Shown one piece after another: positions 1 through 8,025 of a stretch of DNA of 53,722 bases (its first letter is position 1; each line of letters starts with the position of its first letter). Under the pieces are notes generated by a model. That model made no database searches. It was not told the origin of the DNA and saw only the letters and a list, made by a program, of their open reading frames with translations. A program made the position numbers and the translations under genes. The stretch is from contig NZ_CAUVXL010000089.1 of the NCBI RefSeq assembly GCF_963555915.1, forward strand, positions 1 through 53,722, in the 5' to 3' direction. The stretch comes from Protofrankia sp963555915. GTDB lineage: Bacteria > Actinomycetota > Actinomycetes > Frankiales > Frankiaceae.

Positions 1-610
1 CCGATGTCGTCGGGTTGCGGACGGTCAACGGAACGTAGGTCTGGAAACCGTCGGAGTCGTCCAGGCGCATCAGATACGCGCCAGGCGGCCAGCTGCTCGT
101 GTCGAACGCCGTTGTCGGCATCCAGGACGTGCTCACGGTGCTGGTTTTCGGGTCGCGCGCGGCGGGGGCCTGTACCCGACCGGGTAGCGGACCGACCTCG
201 GTGACCAGCCGGCAGGTTCGTCCGCCGTACCAGCCGATCCGGAAGACGGAGGCCTTGAGCGTGGCCGCGGTCGTGGACGCGAACAGGTGCAGTTCGTCCC
301 CGGTCCGGATGCTGGCATGGTCGAGCCAGCCCTCCACCGCGTGGTTGTAGCCGAGACGGGCCAGGCCGCAGTCGGCACCGGGCTTCGCGTTCTCGGCCCG
401 GACGTCAAACCCGGCGCTCGCCCCTGCGCTCGCTCCGGCGCTCGCTCCGCCAGGCACGCGCCCCGTGGCCTGGCGGCCCCGGTCGGCACCGCCGCTGCAC
501 CCGCCGAGGACGACCGCGATCACCACCGCAACCGCGATCGCGACGGCGACGGACGTGGGCCATCCGGCCGACTCAGGCCGACTGTGGCGTCGGCTTCCAT
601 GCGCTGGCAT
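1..610 (-). CDS. Partial lipoprotein with N,N-dimethylformamidase beta-like domain
   Basis: This gene reads leftwards and is cut by the window edge, leaving about 203 residues. The start at 610 is chosen because GAGG lies 9 nt upstream; an in-frame ATG at 619 is possible. A hydrophobic run ending in LGGC (residues ~22-38) is a lipoprotein signal with its lipobox Cys, so the product should be exported and lipidated. A GAS repeat linker follows. Then comes a beta-rich domain with GYNHAVEGWLDHASI, FRIGWYGG and WPPGAYLMRL, the pattern of the domain related to the N,N-dimethylformamidase large subunit (DUF6605-like). The substrate is unknown, and amidase activity cannot be claimed because the catalytic part lies outside the window. 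It is divergent from the LtrA gene, about 50 bp away. Confidence 0.72.
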   Translation of the reverse strand, partial: MPAHGSRRHSRPESAGWPTSVAVAIAVAVVIAVVLGGCSGGADRGRQATGRVPGGASAGASAGASAGFDVRAENAKPGADCGLARLGYNHAVEGWLDHASIRTGDELHLFASTTAATLKASVFRIGWYGGRTCRLVTEVGPLPGRVQAPAARDPKTSTVSTSWMPTTAFDTSSWPPGAYLMRLDDSDGFQTYVPLTVRNPTTS

Positions 611-661
611 CCAGACCATCCTCGTCAGTGTTGTTCAGGCGGCGGCGCCTTATGCTCGGGT

Positions 662-1891
662 ATGGGTCCAGGTACGGCCATGCAGCCTGAAGCAGTGGGG
701 CGAACACGTTCCGTCATTCCGGATATTCCCTTCATCCGCGGCCGGGGTGGCGGGGAACAGCGCGCGACCTTCTTCGAGTTGTACTTCGACCTCGTCTACG
801 TCTTCGCCGTCACCCAGATATCCCACCACCTGCTGGCGGATCTGAGCTGGATCGGCGCGGTGCAGGCGGCCTTCTTCCTCGTCGCCGTCTACTGGGCCTG
901 GAACTACACGACCTGGATGGCCAACTGGTTCGACCCGGAGACGGTGCCGGTTCGACTCGTCCTGATCTACGTGATGCTGGCCAGCTTCCTGATGGCCGTG
1001 GCGATCCCCGAAGGCGCCGTCGACCTCGCGCTGCTCTTCGCGGCCAGTTACGTGGCGTTGCAGATCGGTCGGAACGCCTTCGTCGTGTGGGTGACCCCGC
1101 CGGGGGCGTTCAACGAGAACTTCCGGCAGATTCTTGCCTGGAGTATCCTTTCGGCCCCGCTGTGGGTCGTCGGCGGGATACTGTCCGGTGAGCCGCGCTG
1201 GCTGCTCTGGGTCGCCGCGCTGGGGCTCGACCTGGCGGCGCCGCTGGCTCGGTACTGGGTGCCCCGCGCCGGTGCCACCCCGATGAGCCAGTGGGAGGTC
1301 GAGGGCAGCCATTTCGCCGAGCGCTTCCAGCTTTTCGTGATCATCGCGCTCGGCGAGAGCATCGTGCTGGCCGGGGTTACCGCCTCCGGTGCGGGGCTGC
1401 GCGGCCCGGTCGTCGTCACGCTCGGGTTTGCATTTTTGACGTCGACCGCCCTGTGGTGGCTGTACTTCGGCCAGATCGGCGCATCGGTCGCCCGGCGGAT
1501 CAGCCGGAGTGCGGCGGACGAGTCGGGCCAGATCGGCCGAGACGTCTACACCTACCTGCATCTCCCCATCATCGCCGGGATCGTGTTGACGGCGGTCGGC
1601 GTCGAGCTGGTGATCGTGCATCCCGGCGGCGAACTGCACACGGCCGGTGCTCTGGTGACGCTCGGCGGTCCAGCACTCTATCTCCTCGGCCTGATGGCGT
1701 GCGCGGCCCGTATCGGCCGCCGACCGAGCTGGCCGCAGGTGGCCGCGGTGGTGGTGTTGCTCGCGGCCGTGCCGCTCGCCGCCCACCTCTCCGGCCTGCT
1801 CGTGCTGATTGTGCTCACCGTCGGGCTCATCGCCCTGGTCGTGGTCGACCAGATCCGGCCGCAGCTGGCGGATTCCACGCCGCATCCGTGA
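662..1891 (+). CDS. LtrA family (low temperature requirement) membrane protein
   Basis: This is a polytopic membrane protein of about 409 residues. The LtrA family signature FFELYFDLVYVFAVTQ is at residues ~37-52, and a second conserved patch, IALGESIVLAG, is near residue 230. About ten hydrophobic segments span the rest. The open frame extends upstream to 287, but that part overlaps the divergent lipoprotein gene and reads as low-quality sequence. I therefore start at ATG 662; ATG 680 is an equally valid in-frame choice, and no strong Shine-Dalgarno decides between them. LtrA was named from Listeria cold growth and its biochemical role is not established. No operon partner is visible. Confidence 0.85.
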   Translation: MGPGTAMQPEAVGRTRSVIPDIPFIRGRGGGEQRATFFELYFDLVYVFAVTQISHHLLADLSWIGAVQAAFFLVAVYWAWNYTTWMANWFDPETVPVRLVLIYVMLASFLMAVAIPEGAVDLALLFAASYVALQIGRNAFVVWVTPPGAFNENFRQILAWSILSAPLWVVGGILSGEPRWLLWVAALGLDLAAPLARYWVPRAGATPMSQWEVEGSHFAERFQLFVIIALGESIVLAGVTASGAGLRGPVVVTLGFAFLTSTALWWLYFGQIGASVARRISRSAADESGQIGRDVYTYLHLPIIAGIVLTAVGVELVIVHPGGELHTAGALVTLGGPALYLLGLMACAARIGRRPSWPQVAAVVVLLAAVPLAAHLSGLLVLIVLTVGLIALVVVDQIRPQLADSTPHP

Positions 1892-2014
1892 GGGCGCACC
1901 GGGTGAGGGGGAACCAGGCCGTTGCGGCACACCGGAGGGCGCGGGCTGGCGCCGTCCTCGTCCTGTAATCCGTGGCGGGTGTCTGGCGGCGGCCGGCGGT
2001 CCTACGTTGGAGAT

Positions 2015-3289
2015 ATGAATCCCCTCACCCGCCCGCTGCCATCGCCGCCGGAGACCCTGCGGCGTGGACCGCTGCGCGAGGGCCGGTTCACCAGCCGGTT
2101 GCATGACCCGCGGGTGGCCGCGCTGCTCGGGATCTGGCTCGGTATCGCCTTCGGGACGTGCTTTGCCACCGGTTTGGTCTCCCATTTCATGCAACATCCG
2201 ACGTCGTGGTTCTCGTGGCCGTCCCGGCCGGTGTGGTTCTACCGGTTCACCCAGGGCCTGCACGTGGCGACCGGGTTGGCGAGCGTACCGCTGCTGCTGG
2301 CGAAACTGTGGACGGTCTACCCGCGGCTGTGGGAGTGGCCGCCGGTCCGCACGGTCGCACACGCGTTGGAGCGGATTTCGATCATCGTGCTCATCGGCGG
2401 TGCGCTGTTCCAGCTCTCCACCGGGATCGCGAACATCGCCCAGTGGTACCCGTTCCATTTCTTCTTCACGGTCGCCCACTACTGGGCCGCGTGGGTGACG
2501 ATCGGCGCGCTGCTCGTGCACGTGGCGGCGAAGCTGACGGTGGTGCGTGTCAACGTCGGACGCGGCAGGGTCCACGGCGTCGCCGTCGAAGGTGTCAATC
2601 GTGACGGCGGCGCCCTCGAAGGTGTCAATCGTGACGGCGGCGATCTCGAACCGGGCGGCGTACCGGTGCGGACCAGCTCGTCGGAACCCGACGGTGACGG
2701 GTTGTCCCGACGCGGCTTCGTCGGAGCGGTCGGTGCGGCCGCTGGAGTGATCACGGTGGTCACCGTCGGTCAGGCGGTGCCCGGTCTGTCAGAGTTGGAT
2801 CTGCTGGCCCCACGCAAGCCGACGGTCGGACCACAGAACCTGCCGGTCAACCGCACCGCAGCCGCGGCCGGGGTCGCCACCGTGGCGCGCGACCCCGGAT
2901 ACCGCCTGGAGGTCGTCGGCCCCCGGCCGCTGCGGTTGAGCCTGGCCGACCTGGCCGCGTTTCCCCAGGCCACGTCCCATCTGCCGATCACCTGCGTCGA
3001 GGGGTGGAGTGCGGATGCCACCTGGTCGGGGGTTGCGCTGCCGCAGCTACTGGATCGGGCCGGCATTCCGCACGACGCCACGGTGCGGGTCGAGTCGCTG
3101 GAGAGCGGCAGCCTCTACAGCACGAGCGAGGTGCGTCCACCGCACGCCCGGGACTCGCTCACCCTGCTGGCCACCGGGCTCCGAGGCGAGCCGCTGGCGC
3201 TTGACCACGGCTATCCGGTCCGTTTGATCGCCCCGAACCGACCGGGTGTCCTGCAGACCAAATGGGTGCACCGGGTGGTGATGGTATGA
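2015..3289 (+). CDS. Cytochrome b-like/molybdopterin oxidoreductase fusion (sulfite oxidase fold)
   Basis: A two-part protein of 424 residues. The N-terminal ~190 residues carry four hydrophobic helices with His residues, typical of a di-heme cytochrome b561-like unit. Next comes a repeat-bearing linker, then SRRGFVGA at ~230 followed by a hydrophobic stretch (a Tat-like motif inside the chain). The C-terminal ~170 residues are the oxidoreductase molybdopterin-binding domain, with ITCVEGWSADATW holding the expected Mo-ligand Cys near residue 327. It probably passes electrons between a periplasmic Mo centre and membrane heme, as in sulfite oxidase/MsrP-type systems; the substrate is unknown. 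ATG 2015 has GGAG just upstream. Its stop overlaps the next start as ATGA. Confidence 0.85.
   Translation: MNPLTRPLPSPPETLRRGPLREGRFTSRLHDPRVAALLGIWLGIAFGTCFATGLVSHFMQHPTSWFSWPSRPVWFYRFTQGLHVATGLASVPLLLAKLWTVYPRLWEWPPVRTVAHALERISIIVLIGGALFQLSTGIANIAQWYPFHFFFTVAHYWAAWVTIGALLVHVAAKLTVVRVNVGRGRVHGVAVEGVNRDGGALEGVNRDGGDLEPGGVPVRTSSSEPDGDGLSRRGFVGAVGAAAGVITVVTVGQAVPGLSELDLLAPRKPTVGPQNLPVNRTAAAAGVATVARDPGYRLEVVGPRPLRLSLADLAAFPQATSHLPITCVEGWSADATWSGVALPQLLDRAGIPHDATVRVESLESGSLYSTSEVRPPHARDSLTLLATGLRGEPLALDHGYPVRLIAPNRPGVLQTKWVHRVVMV
2586..2650 (+). repeat. 30-bp in-frame tandem repeat in oxidoreductase linker
   Basis: Two full copies (starting 2586 and 2616) and a short third start (2646) of a 30-bp unit encode a repeated EGVNRDGG peptide. 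The repeat sits between the cytochrome part and the Tat-like motif. Because the unit is a multiple of three, copy changes lengthen the linker without breaking the frame. Confidence 0.9.
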
Positions 3290-3786
3290 GTGAGTCCGCC
3301 GGGCGCCGGGCACCGGCATGGCGTGCGGCGGTGCTGGGGCTCCGTGTCCTGCTGGTCGGCGGTGGCATTGCCATGGTTGGCGTCGGGGTGTTCGGGGCGT
3401 TGGACGCGCACCTTGCGGCCAATCCGCCGTACGCGCTCGGTTGGGGGCTGGTGGCCATCGCCGTCCACGACGCCCTGCTGGTCCCGGCGCTGGCCGTGAT
3501 CGGTCTCGTGCTGACGAAGCTGGTCCCGGCGCCGTACCGGGCCGTGATACAGGCAGCGTTGATCGTCAGCGGCTCGGTCGCGTTGGTGTCGTTGCCCCTG
3601 TGGCGGGGGTATGGCCGCAAACCCGACAACCCGTCGGTCGACCCGCTGGCCTACGAGCGCAACCTCATGATCGTGCTGGGCGTGGTCTGGGTGATTGCCG
3701 CGGTCGTCATGTTCCGCCGCTGGCTACTGGTCCGCCGTCGGCCGGGAGCGACGGCGGTGCCGCGGTCAGAATCCCGGCGTGATTGA
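3286..3786 (+). CDS. Four-helix membrane protein coupled to Mo oxidoreductase
   Basis: A 166-residue membrane protein starting inside the stop of the molybdopterin gene (ATGA), so the two are almost certainly co-translated. Hydrophobic segments lie near residues 14-38, 50-75, 82-105 and 126-145, with a basic tail. The sequence HAALLVPALAVIGL-like helix pair (here VHDALLVPALAVIGLVLTK) has a His that could face the membrane. I do not recognise a named family. The coupling suggests an accessory or membrane subunit for the neighbouring oxidoreductase; that role is inferred from context only. Confidence 0.75.
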   Translation: MSESAGRRAPAWRAAVLGLRVLLVGGGIAMVGVGVFGALDAHLAANPPYALGWGLVAIAVHDALLVPALAVIGLVLTKLVPAPYRAVIQAALIVSGSVALVSLPLWRGYGRKPDNPSVDPLAYERNLMIVLGVVWVIAAVVMFRRWLLVRRRPGATAVPRSESRRD

Positions 3787-3899
3787 CGAGCCTGATCGTG
3801 TGATCGGGTCGGGTGATTATCGATGCCCCGCGCCGCGGATTCGTCTAGAAAAAGGGAGTCCAGGTCGACGAGACCAGGCCGGGCGAGGGAGATCTCAGG

Positions 3900-4487
3900 A
3901 TGCCGACCGCCGATACCACTGTGCACGCTGTCGACGCGACGCCCGGTGGGGAGCGTCCGGGCGGCCCGGTCGAGGTTCCCTGGTCGGTGCTGTCGGACTA
4001 TCGGTGTTTCGGGTGTTCGCCGCACAATGATCAGGGCCTTCAGCTGCAGTTCCGGACCCATCCCGAGGGCTTGCAGGCCCGCTTCACCTTCGGGCGGGCA
4101 CATGAGTCGTACCCCGGGGTCGTGCACGGTGGCCTGGTCGGAGTGGTCTGTGATGAGATCATGGGCAACCTGATCGTGCTCCAGGTGGGTCTCACCGCGT
4201 TCACCACGGCGATGAAGGTGCGTTACGTCTCACCTTTGTTCGTCGGGAGGACGTATGACTGCGTAGCCCGGATGCGACCGTCGCGTGTGGAGCAGACCGG
4301 AGTCGGCCTCACCCATGCTGCGGCCGAGATCCTCGATCTTGATGGTGCGACGATGGCAACTGCGACGGCCAGTTACCGGCTTGTCAGTCTGGAAGAGGCG
4401 CGCCGGCACCTGACCCTGGCCGACACCGACGCTGACCGTCTGCGCGATGCCATGTCTGTTGATGTTGCTCCTGAGAATACGGAGTGA
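3900..4487 (+). CDS. PaaI-type hotdog thioesterase family protein
   Basis: A 195-residue hotdog-fold protein. The core has CFGCSPHNDQGLQL at ~36-49 and the PaaI/4HBT motif YPGVVHGGLVGVVCDEIMG at ~81-99, including the HGG turn and the following acidic residue used in acyl-CoA thioester hydrolysis. The strand pattern KVRYVSPLFVGRTYDCVARM is typical of the family. The start is well supported by GAGGGAG 8 nt before ATG 3900. It probably cleaves an acyl-CoA in the cytoplasm; the substrate cannot be told. The last ~30 residues are extra charged sequence. It is a single gene, followed by an AT-rich gap. Confidence 0.85.
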   Translation: MPTADTTVHAVDATPGGERPGGPVEVPWSVLSDYRCFGCSPHNDQGLQLQFRTHPEGLQARFTFGRAHESYPGVVHGGLVGVVCDEIMGNLIVLQVGLTAFTTAMKVRYVSPLFVGRTYDCVARMRPSRVEQTGVGLTHAAAEILDLDGATMATATASYRLVSLEEARRHLTLADTDADRLRDAMSVDVAPENTE

Positions 4488-5318
4488 TTGTATGGTGACG
4501 ATGTGCATCGGATCCCGTCCATGTCCATCGTCGCCAAGTTTTTCATAAGTTTTTCATTGATTTTCTTATTGTAGATAGAGTGCGAGTCATATAAAGTGCG
4601 GTGCCTCTTCAGGGTTTTTCAGCGGATGCCGGCCGCCGACGGCGGGAGCATTCCTCAAATATTACTTTGCGTCATCGATTTTTGTCGCAGCGCCAATGGC
4701 TGCTTGCTGACAATCGGTTGTCAGAGACGTACGCAATGTTTTCAAGCGCGTTGTTCCACCTGCTCAGAGGGTGTGTCGCGGGTGGTGGGTAACCTCTCGT
4801 GCGCACGGAAACTGATCAATGTATCGCCGTGCGTGGTGGCCTATAGGCGACCTGATAGTGACTCTGCGTGATAGTTGGTCCTGATGTACCGGCGGGATAA
4901 CGCAGAGGTTTCGGAACGCCCTTTGCACACAGCGGCATTTCATGCAACGCTGTTGTCCGAACAGCGAAGTCGCAGGGGTATCGTTCTCCGCCAGACGGTC
5001 GAGGGTGTCGCCACCGCCTCGCCGAGTACTCGGGAGGCCAGGTCCAAGGGGGATGAGCTGGATCGTACGACCCGTGTGACGGCGGTGGTCTGGGGAATCC
5101 TGCCGCTGTTATAGTGAGCCGGCTACACCTCAAGGCGTGAGTGATACGGCGATCCGCGGAATTGACGGGTGCCGTGAGTCGCCTGTTTTCGCGTTCTTTC
5201 CAGGCTGGTCGGGCACCTCTCTGTCGCCGCTGGCGAGCGCCAACAGCGCAGGTCGGGGGCATCAGGCGTTGCTGCGCGCCGGTGGAGACCTGGGCATCTA
5301 TGCCTTGATGGAGAATCT
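4488..5318. other. Long AT-rich intergenic region before polysaccharide genes
   Basis: No convincing gene in 830 bp. The part 4530-4780 is far richer in A/T than the rest, with two copies of GTTTTTCAT and a TATAAA at 4590-4595 that could be a -10 box, though no good -35 is spaced for it. Open frames here have poor third-position bias. The region probably carries the control sequences of the downstream operon. Confidence 0.5.
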
Positions 5319-5567
5319 ATGTTCGAATCGCGTGCGGCCGATCACGCGTTGAGCGGAAGTACTACTTCTAAGGTTTTCGACATGCTGTCCGGCGTGTTGA
5401 CCGACGTTGTCGGTCTGGCATTCGTGCTGTATCTCGCTGCCGCTGTGGTATGTATTCTTCTGGCCCTCCTCCTGCGCGTCCGCGGTCGTCTCGGGCATAC
5501 GTCGGCCGAGCGTTTCAGCGTGACCGAGAGTATCGGCCGACCAGCCGGACGACGGGTCAGCCGATGA
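5319..5567 (+). CDS. Small single-span membrane protein, first gene of polysaccharide block
   Basis: An 82-residue protein with one long hydrophobic helix at ~28-52 (VVGLAFVLYLAAAVVCILLALLL) and a basic C-terminal tail that should be cytoplasmic. GGAG precedes ATG 5319, and its stop overlaps the synthase start as ATGA, so it is tightly coupled to the glycosyltransferase. By position and type it resembles the small membrane partners of GT2 polymer synthases such as PgaD or IcaD, but sequence similarity to either cannot be claimed from reading alone. Confidence 0.72.
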   Translation: MFESRAADHALSGSTTSKVFDMLSGVLTDVVGLAFVLYLAAAVVCILLALLLRVRGRLGHTSAERFSVTESIGRPAGRRVSR

Positions 5568-7117
5568 GCCGGCCGTGCCGTGTACGGAAAGCTAAGATTT
5601 CCACGGAATTTCGCCGTGGTTTCGTCGTCCTCCTGCCCGTTGCCTGGTACCTGGCCGTTCCAGCGACCGCGCAGGCGCAGGCACCACGCCGGGCGGGCGC
5701 ACTGTCGGCGGGGTCGTTACTCGGCCAAGGGGTCGATGCCGCATGGTTACTCGCCGCCGGGTTGATCGTCATGGGTTTCCTCTACCTGGTGACGATGTTG
5801 TTGCTGTCCCGCACCCACCAGCCGCCGCCGCAGGCTGTGCCCGCTGGGCTGTTCTACGTGTTCGTCATGCCCTGCCTCAACGAGGAGGCGGTGATCGGGG
5901 CGAGTCTGCGGCGCTTGCTGGCCACCGCAAGGGACGACATTCGGGTCCTGGTGGTCGACGACGGTTCGGACGACGCTACGTCCAGCATCGTGCGCGGGGT
6001 CGACGACGAGCGCCGGTGGCTGTTGCGGCGTGATCTGCCCAATGCCCGGTCAGGCAAGGGCGCTGCCCTGAACGCCGCCATCGCCCACCTCCGCGTTCGC
6101 GATGAGGTCGCCACCCGCGACCCGAACAACGTGATCGTCGTTGTTGTCGACGCGGACGGACGCCTGGATTCCCATGCCGTCGACGTCGTCGCGTCGTACT
6201 TCAGCGACCCGCGTACAGCCGGCGTCCAGACCGGCGTCCGCATCAACAACCGTCGTGGCAACCTGCTGGCCCGTATGCAGGACATGGAGTTCGTGATCTA
6301 CACGGACATCTTCCAGCGCGGTCGGGCTCATGTCGACAACGTGGGGCTGGGTGGCAACGGCCAGTTCGTGCGGCTTTCAGCACTGCGGTCACTGGGCGAC
6401 GAGCCATGGACGCACAGTTTGACCGAGGATCTCGACCTCGGGGTCAGGTTGCTGCTCGCGGGTTGGCGCAACCGGTTCTGCCCGCAGGCCGACGTCCACC
6501 AGCAGGGCGTGGTGAGACTTCGTCGGCTGCTGCGCCAGCGCTCGCGATGGTTCCAAGGGCACCTGCAGTCATGGCGGCTGATACCGCGGGTGATTCGGGA
6601 GGCGCGGCTCCGCAGCCTGCCCGACATGCTCTTCCACCTGTCGAGCCCATTATTGATCTTATTGGCGTCCCTGCTCACACTCGCGTTCGGATTCTCGACC
6701 GCCGCGGTTCTGGCCGACTGGTTCGCCGGTGGGCCCAGCCCCGATCCGAGTTTGTTCGCCGGTGCCTACCTGATGGCCGCCGTTCCGGCACTGATCTGCG
6801 CGCTGGTCTATCGCAGGCAGGAGCCGCTCTCCGGAGTCGGCGTCCTGCGGTTGATCGGTTACGGCCACCTCTACATCCTGTATGCCCTGGTCTGGTTCGT
6901 CGCCGGCTGGTGGGCGATCGCCCGGATGCTCAGCGGCCGCAACAGCTGGCACAAGACCGTCCGCAGCCCGGAGGAAAGTCTGCCTGCACCAGCCCTTACA
7001 CCCGCGCTTGCGGCCGCGAGTGCAGCCGCGGTGGCGGCGACCATGGTGACCAGCGAAGACGTCGGTCTGGCGGCATCGCCGGAGCACGCCGGCGAGCCGG
7101 TCCCCGTCGATGGATGA
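5564..7117 (+). CDS. Processive GT2 family membrane glycosyltransferase
   Basis: A 517-residue polymer-type synthase. After two N-terminal hydrophobic segments (~17-40 and ~56-80) comes the GT-A domain. It carries all four motifs of cellulose, hyaluronan or poly-GlcNAc synthases: VVDDGSDD (~131), DADG (the DxD nucleotide-sugar site, ~196), TEDLDLG (catalytic base, ~287) and QRSRW (QxxRW, ~326). Three or four C-terminal membrane helices could form the export channel. It should polymerise a UDP-sugar and push the chain across the membrane. ATG 5564 overlaps the upstream stop, and the gene's own stop overlaps the next start, so it sits in the middle of an operon. The Ala-rich tail after the last helix is unusual. 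Confidence 0.9.
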   Translation: MSRPCRVRKAKISTEFRRGFVVLLPVAWYLAVPATAQAQAPRRAGALSAGSLLGQGVDAAWLLAAGLIVMGFLYLVTMLLLSRTHQPPPQAVPAGLFYVFVMPCLNEEAVIGASLRRLLATARDDIRVLVVDDGSDDATSSIVRGVDDERRWLLRRDLPNARSGKGAALNAAIAHLRVRDEVATRDPNNVIVVVVDADGRLDSHAVDVVASYFSDPRTAGVQTGVRINNRRGNLLARMQDMEFVIYTDIFQRGRAHVDNVGLGGNGQFVRLSALRSLGDEPWTHSLTEDLDLGVRLLLAGWRNRFCPQADVHQQGVVRLRRLLRQRSRWFQGHLQSWRLIPRVIREARLRSLPDMLFHLSSPLLILLASLLTLAFGFSTAAVLADWFAGGPSPDPSLFAGAYLMAAVPALICALVYRRQEPLSGVGVLRLIGYGHLYILYALVWFVAGWWAIARMLSGRNSWHKTVRSPEESLPAPALTPALAAASAAAVAATMVTSEDVGLAASPEHAGEPVPVDG

Positions 7118-7944
7118 CGTCGGTGCGACCGTTGCTGCCCGCTGATCCGCCTGACGGCGTCGACACCAGCCGGGGGCGTGGGCCGGCCGGCTGCGGATCC
7201 GGACTGCTCGTCCGGCTGGCCATCCTCGCCGTTATCACGCTGGTCAGTCTGCTCGCCCTGATCGGGCTGCTGGGGATGTGGCGGCTCACCGGCCTGTTCC
7301 AGGAGGACGACGAGATGGTGCGCTGGGTGGACGGCAGCCGACATGGCGCATGGCTCGCGGTCTTCGACGGCTATGGCCAGACCACAGGCTCGACGGCAGG
7401 CCCGACCGTGGAGCCGACCACAGGCCGCACCGCTGACGATGAGGTGATCTCGCTGGCCCCGAAATCGGCGGTGGGACCCGGCGCGACCCATGCGGCGCTG
7501 GTGGTCAGTGCCGACCGCTACACCGACGTCGACGTCACCGCCCAGCTGCGCACCGTCCGCCAGCTGCGTACGCCTGGGCCGCAGCCCTGGGAGGTCGGCT
7601 GGGTTTTGTGGCATTACACCGATATCAGCCATTTCTATGCGTTCGCCCTTAAAACCAACGGCTGGGAGATCAGCAAGCAGGATCCGGCCTATCCCGGCGG
7701 GCAGCGGTTCCTCGCCAGCGGCGAGGTGCCCCGCACGACCATCGCGACCTGGCACACGGTCGGGATCACCCAAGCTGGCGGCCGGATCACCGTTGCCGTC
7801 GACGGAGCCGTGATCGCTGATCTCACCGACCCGGAACGCCCCTACCTCGCCGGCGCTGTGGGTCTGTACTGCGAGGACTCCGACGTGGAGTTCCGCCGGA
7901 TTCACGTCGGTACGGATCCCCCGCCCACCCGCCCACGCTCATGA
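7114..7944 (+). CDS. Membrane-anchored jellyroll (concanavalin A-like) protein
   Basis: A 276-residue protein overlapping the synthase stop by ATGA. It has a short cytoplasmic start, one membrane helix at ~30-55, and an extracellular beta-rich domain. The pattern of alternating strands, with GWVLWHYTDISHFYAFALK, WHTVGITQAGGRITVAVDG and AGAVGLYCEDSDVEFRRI, matches the fold of LamG/DUF1080-type carbohydrate-binding or glycoside hydrolase-like proteins. No clear catalytic residues can be named. Its place between the synthase and the epimerase suggests it binds or trims the polymer outside the membrane. The family assignment is tentative. Confidence 0.75.
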   Translation: MTSVRPLLPADPPDGVDTSRGRGPAGCGSGLLVRLAILAVITLVSLLALIGLLGMWRLTGLFQEDDEMVRWVDGSRHGAWLAVFDGYGQTTGSTAGPTVEPTTGRTADDEVISLAPKSAVGPGATHAALVVSADRYTDVDVTAQLRTVRQLRTPGPQPWEVGWVLWHYTDISHFYAFALKTNGWEISKQDPAYPGGQRFLASGEVPRTTIATWHTVGITQAGGRITVAVDGAVIADLTDPERPYLAGAVGLYCEDSDVEFRRIHVGTDPPPTRPRS

Positions 7945-7959
7945 CTTTCCCGCGCCGAT

Positions 7960-7995
7960 CCCGCATCCCTGACCCGACCCGCATCCCTGACCCGA
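7960..7995 (+). repeat. 18-bp direct repeat before the epimerase gene
   Basis: Two identical copies of CCCGCATCCCTGACCCGA (7960-7977 and 7978-7995) fill most of the short gap between the jellyroll gene and the epimerase. They lie just upstream of its ribosome binding site, so they may be a spacer or a binding site. Confidence 0.85.
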
Positions 7996-8025
7996 CACGG
8001 ACAAGGACCGACGAAAGGACATGTT

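Noticed and set aside
287..661. N-terminal extension of the LtrA frame
   Set aside because: It overlaps the divergent lipoprotein gene, whose minus-strand reading has a signal peptide and family motifs.
650..2575. 641-codon minus-strand frame opposite LtrA and the oxidoreductase
   Set aside because: It is the antisense of two clear membrane protein genes. Its Arg/Gln/Asp-rich composition is the usual shadow of GC-rich coding DNA.
4596..5262. Small frames in the AT-rich gap
   Set aside because: Cys/Arg-rich or Pro-rich translations with poor third-position bias; read as non-coding.
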